From positions 1 to 5,429 of the forward strand of contig CAMCTE010000189.1 in assembly GCA_945878385.1 (NCBI GenBank): a stretch of DNA of 5,429 nt, in the 5' to 3' direction. Of the stretch, positions 1 to 5,429 are shown one piece after another. The notes under the pieces were generated by a model that ran no database searches, had not been told where the DNA came from, and saw nothing but the letters and a program-made list of their open reading frames with translations. The stretch's first letter is position 1; every line of letters begins with the position of its first letter. This DNA comes from Azohydromonas lata NBRC 102462 (GTDB lineage: Bacteria; Pseudomonadota; Gammaproteobacteria; Burkholderiales; Burkholderiaceae_C). A program made the translations under genes and the position numbers.

Positions 1-536
1 TGCCCCGCTTCGGCCACTTGCCAGCGGCCCAAGCGCGTCACGGTGGCCAGGGCATCGTCCAGCCGCGTGTGGGTCTGCGAAATCGAACCCAGGCTCACGC
101 GGTAGACACCGGTCAGGGGTTGAAAGCTCAGCCGCCACTGCCGCTCCACCCGCGCCACCCGGGCATCCCGCCAATACCAGCGGGGGCGGAACAGCGCGGC
201 CATGGCTTGAAAATACAGCGGTACCCCACGGTTGAGCGCGTCTTCCACCACCGGCGGCAGGTGCACCCGCAGGTCGAAATCCAGAAGCACGGCACCATCT
301 TCGCGTCGCAGGCTCAGGGTCTGAACTTCCACGCCCGGCGCATCGGGCCGGCCCTGGGCCTGTGCTGGTGGCGTTGCGGTACCCAGCCCCACCCAGCTGG
401 CTGCACCCCACGCCGCACCCCACGCCGCACCCGCGCGCAGCACCGCCCGCCGCTGGGGGGCGCTGTGCTTGCCCGAAGGCGCGGCCAAGGGGCCTGCTTG
501 CGGGTGCTCGTGGTTCGGGGGTTGAGGCAGGGTCAA
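1..536 (-). CDS. DUF4390 domain protein, exported, 3' end cut by window edge
   Basis: The reading frame stays open from about position 614 down to the left edge. It encodes a protein with the DUF4390 look: VEVQTLSLRREDGAVLLDFD (about 332-273), then LNRGVPLYFQA and the basic aromatic stretch RPRWYWRD, and later YRVSLGSISQTHTRLDDALA. The family has no established biochemical role; in Burkholderiales it commonly lies between rsmB and an NtrY-type sensor kinase, and the left edge cuts this copy before any next gene. There is no in-frame ATG. A TTG at 536-534 overlaps the rsmB stop as TTGA, which suggests translational coupling; a GTG at 443-441 is the alternative. From the TTG, the leader has QRRAVLR at about residues 28-34, a small-residue hydrophobic stretch and a possible AQA cleavage site, so export is likely and may use the Tat route. 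The family assignment is fairly secure, the start is not. Roughly the last 50 residues appear to be missing, judged from the usual family length. Confidence 0.8.
   Translation of the reverse strand, partial: MTLPQPPNHEHPQAGPLAAPSGKHSAPQRRAVLRAGAAWGAAWGAASWVGLGTATPPAQAQGRPDAPGVEVQTLSLRREDGAVLLDFDLRVHLPPVVEDALNRGVPLYFQAMAALFRPRWYWRDARVARVERQWRLSFQPLTGVYRVSLGSISQTHTRLDDALATVTRLGRWQVAEAG
403..426. repeat. 12-bp tandem repeat in DUF4390 leader
   Basis: The unit gcaccccacgcc occurs twice back to back, followed by a partial third copy (gcaccc) from 427. It keeps the reading frame and encodes a repeated G-A-A-W on the minus strand, giving GAAWGAAWGAAS in the hydrophobic part of the signal sequence. 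Slippage here would lengthen or shorten the leader by four residues. Confidence 0.85.
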
Positions 537-1951
537 GGCTTGTGAAGCAGGGCGTAGAAGAAGCCGTCGCAGGCCGGGTTGGGCCCACCGGATGCGAAAC
601 CCGCACCCGCCGTTTCATTGTCGACCAGGGGCAGCAGGTGCCCCGGTGATGTCGGGTCGACCAGCGCCCGCGGCAGGCTGTGCCGTTGCAAAAAAGCGTC
701 GATTTGGTCACTTCCCTCGGCCTTGAACACCGAACATGTGGCGTAAAGCAGACATCCCCCCGGCTTCACCAGGGGCCACAGCGCATCCAGCAATTCCGCC
801 TGCAGGCGTGCCAAATTGGGAATGTCGCTGTCGCGCCGCAGCCATCGTGCATCCGGGTGGCGGCGCACGATGCCCGATGCGCTGCAGGGGGCGTCCAAGA
901 GCACCGCGTCAAAGGGTTCACCGTCCCACCAGTTGGGCACCGAACGGGCATCGGCGGCGCGCAATTGCACGCTGCTGCCCCGCGCCGGCAGGGCCAGGCG
1001 GCTCAGGTTCTCCTGCGCGCGCACCAAGCGCTGCGCGTCGGCATCCAGGGCCCACAAGTCCATATCGGCCAATTCCAGCAGGTGGGCCGTCTTGCCGCCC
1101 GGCGCCGCGCAGGCGTCCAGCACCCTGGGCCTCGTCCTGATGTCCGGCGTTCCCAGCGTTCCAAGCGTGCCCAGGCCCCCCAGCAGCAGGGGCGCCGCCA
1201 GTTGCGCGGCCGCGTCCTGCACCGACCAATCGCCCTGCGCAAAGCCTGGAATCTGATCCACCGGCGCTGCGCGCTGCAGCACCGCGGCCTGGGGCAGGCC
1301 AGGTGCGGCTCGGCCATCGGCGACCGCAGCATGCGGCAAGGCCAGCGCCTGCCAACCCCATCCACCATCATCCAGGCGGGGCGCCAGCGCCCCAAGCCCA
1401 CCGCGGCGGGCATTCGCGCGCAGCGTCATGGGCGGATGATCCTTTGCAGCGGCCATGATGGCGCTGGCCTGCTCGGGCCAATCGCGTTCCAGTCGCCGCA
1501 CCCACCACGCGGGGTGGTTGTGGCGGCCTTCGGGCGTCCTGCGAACCAGTTCCTGCAGTTCGCTGCCTCGGCGCAGGGCATTGCGCAGCACGGCGTTCAC
1601 GAAGCCCTTGCTGTGCGGGGCCATGCGCGCGGCGCACTTCACCGCTTCATCCACCAGGGCGTGCGCCGCATAGGGCGGTGCATCGGCCGGCCACAGCAGC
1701 GCCAGCGCGCAGGTCAGCAGCGCGTCCACTTCAGGGGCTGGCTTGCGCGGCACCAGGTTTTGGCGTGCCGCCTCGGCGCTGCCGCGCCAGCGCATCACAT
1801 GAAAGCCCAGGGCCTGGCAGCCCGCTCGCAGCGGCGGTGGAACCTGCTGCAGCGCGTCGGGCATCGAGGAGCCTGCGCGCACCTTCATCAGCAGTCGCGC
1901 CGTGTGTTCAAGTTGCTGGTGCAGGGCGGGCGCGCCGCTGGTTCGGGTCAT
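533..1951 (-). CDS. rsmB: RsmB, 16S rRNA (cytosine-967-C5) methyltransferase
   Basis: This 472-residue cytoplasmic enzyme should transfer a methyl group from S-adenosylmethionine to C5 of C967 in 16S rRNA. Residues about 10-140 form the NusB-like RNA-binding domain (KGFVNAVLRNALRR at 115-128). The catalytic domain follows: DWSVQDAAAQLAAPLL (241-256), SAM-binding motif VLDACAAPGGKTAHLLE (277-293), LDAPCSASGIVRRHPD (352-367) with Cys356, and LLYATCSVF (401-409) with the presumed nucleophile Cys406. The two cysteines in PC and TC contexts are the signature of RNA m5C methyltransferases. It ends in DGFFYALLHKP, like E. coli RsmB, but is about 40 residues longer, partly from a Gly-Thr-Leu repeat before the SAM motif. 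The ATG at 1951 is favoured because residues 13-35 align with the E. coli N-terminus; its ribosome binding site is weak. The DUF4390 gene overlaps its stop. The divergent neighbour is folE. Confidence 0.96.
   Translation of the reverse strand: MTRTSGAPALHQQLEHTARLLMKVRAGSSMPDALQQVPPPLRAGCQALGFHVMRWRGSAEAARQNLVPRKPAPEVDALLTCALALLWPADAPPYAAHALVDEAVKCAARMAPHSKGFVNAVLRNALRRGSELQELVRRTPEGRHNHPAWWVRRLERDWPEQASAIMAAAKDHPPMTLRANARRGGLGALAPRLDDGGWGWQALALPHAAVADGRAAPGLPQAAVLQRAAPVDQIPGFAQGDWSVQDAAAQLAAPLLLGGLGTLGTLGTPDIRTRPRVLDACAAPGGKTAHLLELADMDLWALDADAQRLVRAQENLSRLALPARGSSVQLRAADARSVPNWWDGEPFDAVLLDAPCSASGIVRRHPDARWLRRDSDIPNLARLQAELLDALWPLVKPGGCLLYATCSVFKAEGSDQIDAFLQRHSLPRALVDPTSPGHLLPLVDNETAGAGFASGGPNPACDGFFYALLHKP
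1147..1173. repeat. 9-bp tandem repeat inside rsmB
   Basis: Three near-identical 9-bp units (gcgttccca, gcgttccaa, gcgtgccca on the plus strand) follow one another in frame. On the coding strand they give GTLGTLGT at RsmB residues 261-268, in the linker between the conserved VQDAAAQLAAPLL segment and the SAM-binding motif. This is a small low-complexity expansion in a loop-like region. Confidence 0.85.
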
Positions 1952-2138
1952 GCGATCAGTCTATCCGCCGCAGCACCGCCCCCCCTGGCGCAAAGCGAAG
2001 GGCTGCACCTGTCAATAGCTGTCGGATGTCAAGGGTGCTGTCAGGGCCATCGGCACGCGTCCCGGTTCACGAGCACAATGAGTGGCGGAAGTCGTTCTTG
2101 TGCAGTACCGGCGTCTTCCTTCATGGGCCCAACCGCCC

Positions 2139-2151
2139 GTGCGCTGCGCAC
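2139..2151. promoter_or_regulatory. Palindrome GTGCGC-T-GCGCAC upstream of folE
   Basis: This perfect 6-bp inverted repeat around a single central base ends 11 bp before the folE ribosome binding site. It could be an operator or a small mRNA hairpin (GUGC stem, five-base loop) in the leader. It has no U-tract, so it is not a classical terminator. In GC-rich DNA a palindrome of this size can arise by chance. Confidence 0.3.
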
Positions 2152-2162
2152 CGCAGCCTTCC

Positions 2163-2167
2163 AGGAG
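2163..2167 (+). promoter_or_regulatory. folE ribosome binding site
   Basis: AGGAG lies 10 bases before the ATG at 2178. It decides the folE start in favour of this ATG over the upstream in-frame GTG at 2082, which has no comparable site. Confidence 0.75.
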
Positions 2168-2177
2168 CACACTCCAA

Positions 2178-2912
2178 ATGTCCACCGTTACCCTCAAGGG
2201 CATCTTCCGCTCGGAAGAAGAGCTCAACCGCCTGCCCGCCTCCGAACGCATCCGCTACCGCCTGATCGGTGCCGACTGCCGCTACCACGCCAACGACAAC
2301 ATCGCCGCGCACATCCGCGAGGGTGAGCTCGAAGAGCTCAAGGCCGAAGTGGCCAAGAAGATGCAAGGCGTCCTGCAGTCGCTGGTGATCGATACCGAAA
2401 GCGACCACAACACCAACGAAACCGCCAAGCGCGTGGCCAAGATGTTCGTGGAAGAGGTCTTCCGTGGGCGGTATGTGGCCATGCCCTCGGTCACCGAATT
2501 CCCCAACTTCTCGCGCTTGAACGAACTGATGATCGTGGGCCCGATCAAGGTGCGCAGCGCTTGTTCGCACCACCTGTGCCCCATCTTGGGCCGGGTGTGG
2601 ATCGGCATCATGCCCAATGAGTTTTCCAACCTCATCGGCCTGTCCAAGTACGCCCGCATCTGCGATTGGGTGATGAGCCGTCCGCAGATCCAGGAAGAAG
2701 CCGTCACCATGCTGGCCGAAGAACTGCAGAACCGCGTGAAGCCCGACGGCCTGGCCATCGTGATGGAGGCCGACCACTTCTGCATGCATTGGCGTGGTGT
2801 GAAGGACGACGAATCGGTGATGACCAATTCCGTCATGCGCGGCGCCTTCCTGCGCGACGCCAACCTGCGCCGCGAGTTCCTGGCCTTGATGGCTGGCAAG
2901 AACCGCCACTGA
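2178..2912 (+). CDS. folE: GTP cyclohydrolase I (FolE)
   Basis: This 244-residue cytoplasmic enzyme converts GTP to 7,8-dihydroneopterin triphosphate and formate, the entry step for tetrahydrofolate and also for queuosine. In order: an N-terminal segment (1-60), a helix with the substrate-pocket motif ETAKRVAKMF (81-90), the zinc motif ACSHHLCPI (128-136), GLSKYARICDW (154-164), RPQIQEE (168-174), ADHFCMHWRGV (198-208) and MTNSVMRGAFL (215-225). By alignment to E. coli FolE, Cys129, His132 and Cys202 are zinc ligands, and His131 and His200 are the catalytic-site histidines. The usual Glu after the first ligand is Ser130, and there is an extra Cys134. It is slightly longer than the 222-residue E. 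coli protein, mainly at the N-terminus, and belongs to a distinct subgroup rather than the E. coli type. The BLUF gene follows after 34 bp and is probably cotranscribed. Identification is secure. Confidence 0.96.
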   Translation: MSTVTLKGIFRSEEELNRLPASERIRYRLIGADCRYHANDNIAAHIREGELEELKAEVAKKMQGVLQSLVIDTESDHNTNETAKRVAKMFVEEVFRGRYVAMPSVTEFPNFSRLNELMIVGPIKVRSACSHHLCPILGRVWIGIMPNEFSNLIGLSKYARICDWVMSRPQIQEEAVTMLAEELQNRVKPDGLAIVMEADHFCMHWRGVKDDESVMTNSVMRGAFLRDANLRREFLALMAGKNRH

Positions 2913-2946
2913 GCCCTGAACGGTCCAAGGCAAGGAAGAGCACGAC

Positions 2947-3372
2947 ATGCTGGTGCGCCTGATGTACTGCAGCCGTTCCGCGCCCGGCGTGGACGGAGAG
3001 GAATTGGCGCTTTTGCTGCGCCAGTGCCGCAGCCACAACGGCGACGCCGGCATCACCGGCATGCTGTGCTTTTCCGAGGGCTTGTTCATCCAGGTGCTGG
3101 AAGGTGGCCGCGCGGCGGTCAACCAGCTTTACCAGCGCATCCTGGCCGATACGCGCCACACCGATGTGGTGCTGCTCGTCTACGAGGAAATCAGCCAGCG
3201 CCGCTTCGCCGGCTGGACCATGGGGCAGGTCAACATGGCCCGCATCAACACGGCCATGCTGCTGAAGTATTCAGAGAGGCCCTCGCTGGACCCGTACTCC
3301 GTGTCCGGGCGCGTCACCATGGCGCTGTTCGAGGAAATGCTGGCCACTGCGTCGGTGGTGGGCGACCGCTGA
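2947..3372 (+). CDS. Short BLUF-domain blue-light photoreceptor
   Basis: This 141-residue protein is almost entirely one BLUF domain, which binds FAD and senses blue light through a hydrogen-bond switch around the flavin. All expected key residues can be seen: Tyr7 (LMYCS), Asn31 (SHNGDAGITGML), Gln49 in the signature GLFIQVLEG (45-53), and Trp90 and Met92 in FAGWTMGQ. These match the Tyr, Asn, Gln, Trp and Met positions of AppA. The fold should span residues 1-96; residues 97-141 are a short tail with likely helices and no output domain such as EAL or a cyclase, so it resembles PixD or BlrB and would act through a partner protein. A good ribosome binding site (AAGGAAGAG, 2932-2940) precedes the ATG. 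Its place 34 bp after folE suggests a shared transcript. Whether it controls FolE, or is just carried with it, is not known. It converges on the LemA-like gene. Confidence 0.94.
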   Translation: MLVRLMYCSRSAPGVDGEELALLLRQCRSHNGDAGITGMLCFSEGLFIQVLEGGRAAVNQLYQRILADTRHTDVVLLVYEEISQRRFAGWTMGQVNMARINTAMLLKYSERPSLDPYSVSGRVTMALFEEMLATASVVGDR

Positions 3373-3398
3373 GCCCAGCCCGCGGGCCTGACGCTCAG
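3369..3398. terminator. Inverted repeat at the convergent junction, possible bidirectional terminator
   Basis: The arms CTGAGC (3369-3374) and GCTCAG (3393-3398) flank a perfect inner palindrome GCCCGCGGGC (3378-3387), whose centre is one base off that of the arms. The stop codon of the BLUF gene lies in the left arm and that of the LemA-like gene in the right arm. A stem-loop here would read the same way from both transcripts. There is no T-run on either side, so intrinsic termination is unproven. Confidence 0.4.
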
Positions 3399-3946
3399 AT
3401 CGTCGAAGCGGCGCCCAAGTCGAACACCCGCCGCAGCAGCCGTGTGGGCCACTGCGCGAGGGCAGCGTTGTAGACCTTCACCGCATCGTTGTAGAGCTGC
3501 CGCCCGAAGCGCATGCGCCGCTCGGCTTCGCTGATGCCAGCCAGCCGTTCCAGCATGCCCGGTGAAAGGCGCAGCGCCGGGTCGCGTTCCACCTGCGCAA
3601 TCACAGCGGAAAGCGCCGCCTGCAAGCCCACTTCGGCCACCGCCACGCGGGCGGGAACCTGGGCATCCGCCGGCCGGGCCTTGAGCACTTCCGAGGCCGC
3701 CAGGATGGCGCTGCTGGCCTCATCCACCGCCTGCAGCACTTCGGGTTCGATCGAAGGGTGCGCCACGGGGCGCAGCAGCGTCAGCAGGCCCGCAATCAGT
3801 TCGTCACGCCGCTGCACCGCCTCTTCAATCTGCTGTGCGGCCTGACCGATCTGGCTGCGCAGTCGCTGAAGGCGGTTGTACGCCCCCAAGGACCAAAAGA
3901 ACAGCACCGCCACGATGCCCAGCAGGGTCCACTGAAACGAGTCCAT
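3395..3946 (-). CDS. LemA-family membrane protein (divergent)
   Basis: This 183-residue protein has the LemA layout: a very short N-terminus, one membrane helix (about residues 7-22), then YNRLQRLRSQIGQAAQQIEE (23-42), an alanine- and charge-rich helical bundle, and a C-terminal FGRQLYNDAVKVYNAAL (147-163) followed by WPTRLLRRVF. The Y-N-x-L start after the helix and the YNDAV...YN motif before the proline are family hallmarks. LemA proteins have no settled biochemical function. This copy is divergent: the usual segment after RRxDLI that reads roughly PNLVETVKGYA is replaced by AGLLTLLRPVA, a Pro-rich stretch follows, and the end is DLGAASTI instead of the usual acidic-aromatic tail. The ATG at 3946 is chosen because it sits directly before the membrane helix; upstream in-frame sequence overlaps queC. 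It begins 13 bp after the queC stop, so it is likely in the proA-queC transcript. No clear ribosome binding site is seen. Confidence 0.82.
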   Translation of the reverse strand: MDSFQWTLLGIVAVLFFWSLGAYNRLQRLRSQIGQAAQQIEEAVQRRDELIAGLLTLLRPVAHPSIEPEVLQAVDEASSAILAASEVLKARPADAQVPARVAVAEVGLQAALSAVIAQVERDPALRLSPGMLERLAGISEAERRMRFGRQLYNDAVKVYNAALAQWPTRLLRRVFDLGAASTI

Positions 3947-3959
3947 GCGTGTTGCAGGT

Positions 3960-4697
3960 TCAGGCCGCGGCGCGGTAGCGCAGCCAACCTTGAGCGCGCA
4001 ATTCGCAGGCCGGGCAAGTGCCGCAGCCATGGCCCCATTCGTGCCGCTGATCACGCACTCCCAGGTAGCAGGTGTGCGTGTGCTCCTGGATGATGGCCTG
4101 CAGCGCGGCACCACCCAATTGCTCGCTCAAGGCCCAGGTCTGGGCCTTGTCGATGAACATCAGCGGAGTCTCCACCGTCATCGGTGTGGCCAAGCCCAGG
4201 CTCAACGCCACCTGCAGCGCCTTGAGCGTGTTGTCCCGGCAGTCGGGGTAGCCCGAATAGTCGGTTTCGCACATGCCGCCCACCAACACGCTGGCCCCAC
4301 GCCGGTAGGCCACCACCGCAGCCAGATTCAGGAACAACAGGTTGCGCCCGGGCACGAAGGTGTTGGGCAGGCCGTTGGCCTGCATCTCGATGGCGCGTGC
4401 TTCGGTCAGTGCGGTGCTGCTGATCTGGCCCAGCAGGCCAAGGTCCAGCAGGTGGTCCTCACCCAGCTTGGCGCCCCAAGCGGGAAACGCGTCGGTCAGC
4501 GCCTGCCGCACCACGCCGCGGCACTGAAGTTCCACCCGGTGGCGCTGGCCGTAGTCGAAGCCGATGGTCTCGACCTGCGCGTAGCGCGACAGCGCCCAGG
4601 CCAGGCATGCCGTGGAATCCTGCCCCCCGGAGAACAGCACCAGCGCGGTTCGAGGGTCGGTGCCGGCGCCCTGCGCGGCGTTCATCGGGGCCCCCAT
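3960..4697 (-). CDS. queC: QueC, 7-cyano-7-deazaguanine synthase
   Basis: QueC converts 7-carboxy-7-deazaguanine to preQ0 with ATP and ammonia, in the cytoplasmic pathway to queuosine in tRNA. With the ATG at 4697 it has 245 residues. The PP-loop LVLFSGGQDST (19-29) binds ATP. FDYGQRHRVE (47-56), GLPNTFVPGRNLLFL (109-123), GMCETDYSGYPDCRD (141-155) and ETPLMFIDKAQTWAL (176-190) are all typical of the family. Zinc is held by Cys210, Cys225, Cys228 and Cys231 (HTCYLG then GCGTCPACELR). The loop between Cys210 and Cys225 is several residues longer than in E. coli QueC. The start is a choice: ATG 4697 overlaps the proA stop as TGATG and has GAGG about 10 bases upstream, whereas ATG 4685 would remove four residues. 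The upstream ATG/GTG-type starts lie inside proA. It is probably cotranscribed with proA and the LemA-like gene. Confidence 0.96.
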   Translation of the reverse strand: MGAPMNAAQGAGTDPRTALVLFSGGQDSTACLAWALSRYAQVETIGFDYGQRHRVELQCRGVVRQALTDAFPAWGAKLGEDHLLDLGLLGQISSTALTEARAIEMQANGLPNTFVPGRNLLFLNLAAVVAYRRGASVLVGGMCETDYSGYPDCRDNTLKALQVALSLGLATPMTVETPLMFIDKAQTWALSEQLGGAALQAIIQEHTHTCYLGVRDQRHEWGHGCGTCPACELRAQGWLRYRAAA

Positions 4698-5429
4698 CAG
4701 CCGCGCACCTCGCCTTGGCCCAGCACCACCCACTTCTGTGAGGTCAGCCCTTCCAGGCCCACGGGCCCACGGGCGTGGAATTTGTCGGTGGAAATGCCGA
4801 TTTCCGCGCCCAGCCCGTATTCGAAGCCATCGGCAAAGCGAGTGCTGGCATTGACCATCACGCTGGCCGAATCCACTTCACGCAGGAAGCGCATGGCATT
4901 CGGGTGGTTCGTGGTGAGGATGGCGTCCGTGTGGTGCGAACCATACCGGTTGATGTGGTCGATAGCCTCATCCAGGCTGTGCACCACCTTCACGCTGATC
5001 ACTGGCGCCAGGTATTCCTCGAACCAGTCCTGCTCACTGGCCTGAACCACGCGTGCGCCGGGGACGGCCTGAAGCAGCGCGGCCGCAGCGGCGTCGCAGC
5101 GCATCTCCACACCCTTGGCCGCGAATACCGCCCCAATGCGCGGCAGAAAGGCCGCAGCCTGCGCCGCATGCACCAGCAAAGACTCGGTGGCGTTGCAGGG
5201 GCTGTACTTCTGGGTCTTGGCGTTGTCGGTTACCCGCACCGCCAGGTCCAGGTCCACTGCTTCGTCGATGTAGGTGTGGCAGTTGCCGTCCAGGTGCTTG
5301 ATCACCGGCACGCGGGCCTCGGTGCTGATGCGCTCGATCAGGCCTTTTCCGCCGCGCGGAATGATCACATCCACGTGCTCGGGCATGGCAATCAGGCGCC
5401 CCACGGCGGCGCGGTCGGTGGTCTCCACC
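4697..5429 (-). CDS. proA: ProA, glutamate-5-semialdehyde dehydrogenase, 5' end beyond window
   Basis: ProA (gamma-glutamyl phosphate reductase) reduces glutamyl-5-phosphate with NADPH to glutamate-5-semialdehyde, the second step of proline synthesis. The visible 243 residues match the C-terminal part of the family, beginning near residue 175 of the 417-residue E. coli enzyme. Visible landmarks are VIIPRGGKGLIERI (fragment 21-34), KHLDGNCHTYIDE (44-56), DNAKTQKYSPCNATESLLV (68-86) with the catalytic cysteine at fragment residue 78 (codon 5197-5195), YGSHHTDAILT, MVNASTRFADGFEYGLGAEI, and STDKFHARGPVGLEGLT. The first complete codon, GTG at 5428-5426, encodes an internal valine, not a start. 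The stop overlaps the queC ATG by one base. All conserved blocks are intact, so the gene appears functional. Its promoter and N-terminal part lie outside the window. Confidence 0.96.
   Translation of the reverse strand, partial: VETTDRAAVGRLIAMPEHVDVIIPRGGKGLIERISTEARVPVIKHLDGNCHTYIDEAVDLDLAVRVTDNAKTQKYSPCNATESLLVHAAQAAAFLPRIGAVFAAKGVEMRCDAAAAALLQAVPGARVVQASEQDWFEEYLAPVISVKVVHSLDEAIDHINRYGSHHTDAILTTNHPNAMRFLREVDSASVMVNASTRFADGFEYGLGAEIGISTDKFHARGPVGLEGLTSQKWVVLGQGEVRG

Larger units (their letters stand above)
1952..2177. promoter_or_regulatory. Divergent rsmB / folE intergenic region
   Basis: This 226-bp stretch must carry the promoters for the leftward rsmB and rightward folE transcripts. 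I see no convincing gene in it. The segment 2009-2042 has four TGTC elements (2010, 2020, 2027, 2039). Two of them extend to TGTCAA, which reads as TTGACA, the consensus sigma-70 -35 box, on the minus strand (2015-2010 and 2032-2027). Neither has a good -10 box about 17 bp downstream, so promoter assignment for rsmB is tentative. A CACAAT at 2074-2079 could be a weak -10 for folE, but no clear -35 precedes it. A GTG at 2082 is in frame with folE and would add 32 residues that do not look like the family. Confidence 0.5.

Noticed and set aside
18..545. Plus-strand frame of 175 codons at the left edge
   Set aside because: The minus strand here encodes a recognisable DUF4390 protein; the plus-strand product is Arg/Pro/Gln-rich and matches nothing known to me.
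2082..2177. 32-residue N-terminal extension of FolE from a GTG at 2082
   Set aside because: The extension does not resemble the family, has no ribosome binding site, and crosses the palindrome and the AGGAG that fits the ATG at 2178.
680..2326. Long plus-strand open frame of 548 codons opposite rsmB
   Set aside because: It lies antisense to a clear rsmB, has a low-complexity Arg/Gln/His-rich product with no recognisable domain, and runs on into folE. This is the usual antisense shadow of a GC-rich gene.
2121..3122. Minus-strand open frame of 333 codons opposite folE
   Set aside because: Its product is His/Asp/Val-rich without known motifs, and both folE and the BLUF gene on the plus strand have full family signatures.
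3947..4114. 56-residue N-terminal extension of the LemA-like protein
   Set aside because: It overlaps queC almost entirely in another frame and would put an Arg/Pro-rich segment before the membrane helix that normally starts the family.
1..5429. CRISPR array, insertion sequence, toxin-antitoxin or phage genes
   Set aside because: No spaced direct repeats, terminal inverted repeats, transposase motifs or small paired genes were found; every gene identified is a housekeeping or widespread accessory gene.

Overview
The window looks like ordinary chromosomal DNA from a GC-rich betaproteobacterium, most likely Burkholderiales and perhaps Comamonadaceae. The basis is high GC throughout, strong G/C preference at third codon positions, the rsmB followed by DUF4390 order, and the style of the ProA, QueC and FolE proteins. 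The genus cannot be fixed from sequence reading alone. I see no mobile element, phage gene, CRISPR array, tRNA or rRNA, and no compositional break that suggests recent transfer.

Layout. Positions 1-1951 hold a leftward pair: rsmB (16S rRNA m5C967 methyltransferase), then a DUF4390 protein cut by the left edge. Positions 1952-2177 are a 226-bp divergent intergenic region with short repeats and one compact palindrome. Positions 2178-3372 hold a rightward pair: folE (GTP cyclohydrolase I) and, 34 bp later, a short single-domain BLUF blue-light photoreceptor. Positions 3373-3394 are a 22-bp convergent junction inside an inverted repeat that includes both flanking stop codons. Positions 3395-5429 hold a leftward set: proA (glutamate-5-semialdehyde dehydrogenase, 5' part beyond the right edge), queC (7-cyano-7-deazaguanine synthase) and a divergent LemA-like membrane protein. 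In this set proA and queC share one base, and 13 bp separate queC from the LemA-like gene.

How the genes relate. FolE makes 7,8-dihydroneopterin triphosphate from GTP, which feeds both folate and, through QueD and QueE, the QueC step of queuosine synthesis. The window therefore holds two steps of one branched pathway on opposite strands. RsmB and the queuosine pathway both contribute to RNA modification. ProA belongs to proline synthesis and is joined to queC only by position.

The least routine features are the folE-BLUF pairing, the LemA-like protein with a degenerate core, the DUF4390 gene that has no ATG start and carries a twin-arginine-like leader, and the symmetric convergent junction. 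No clearly new multi-gene system is visible.
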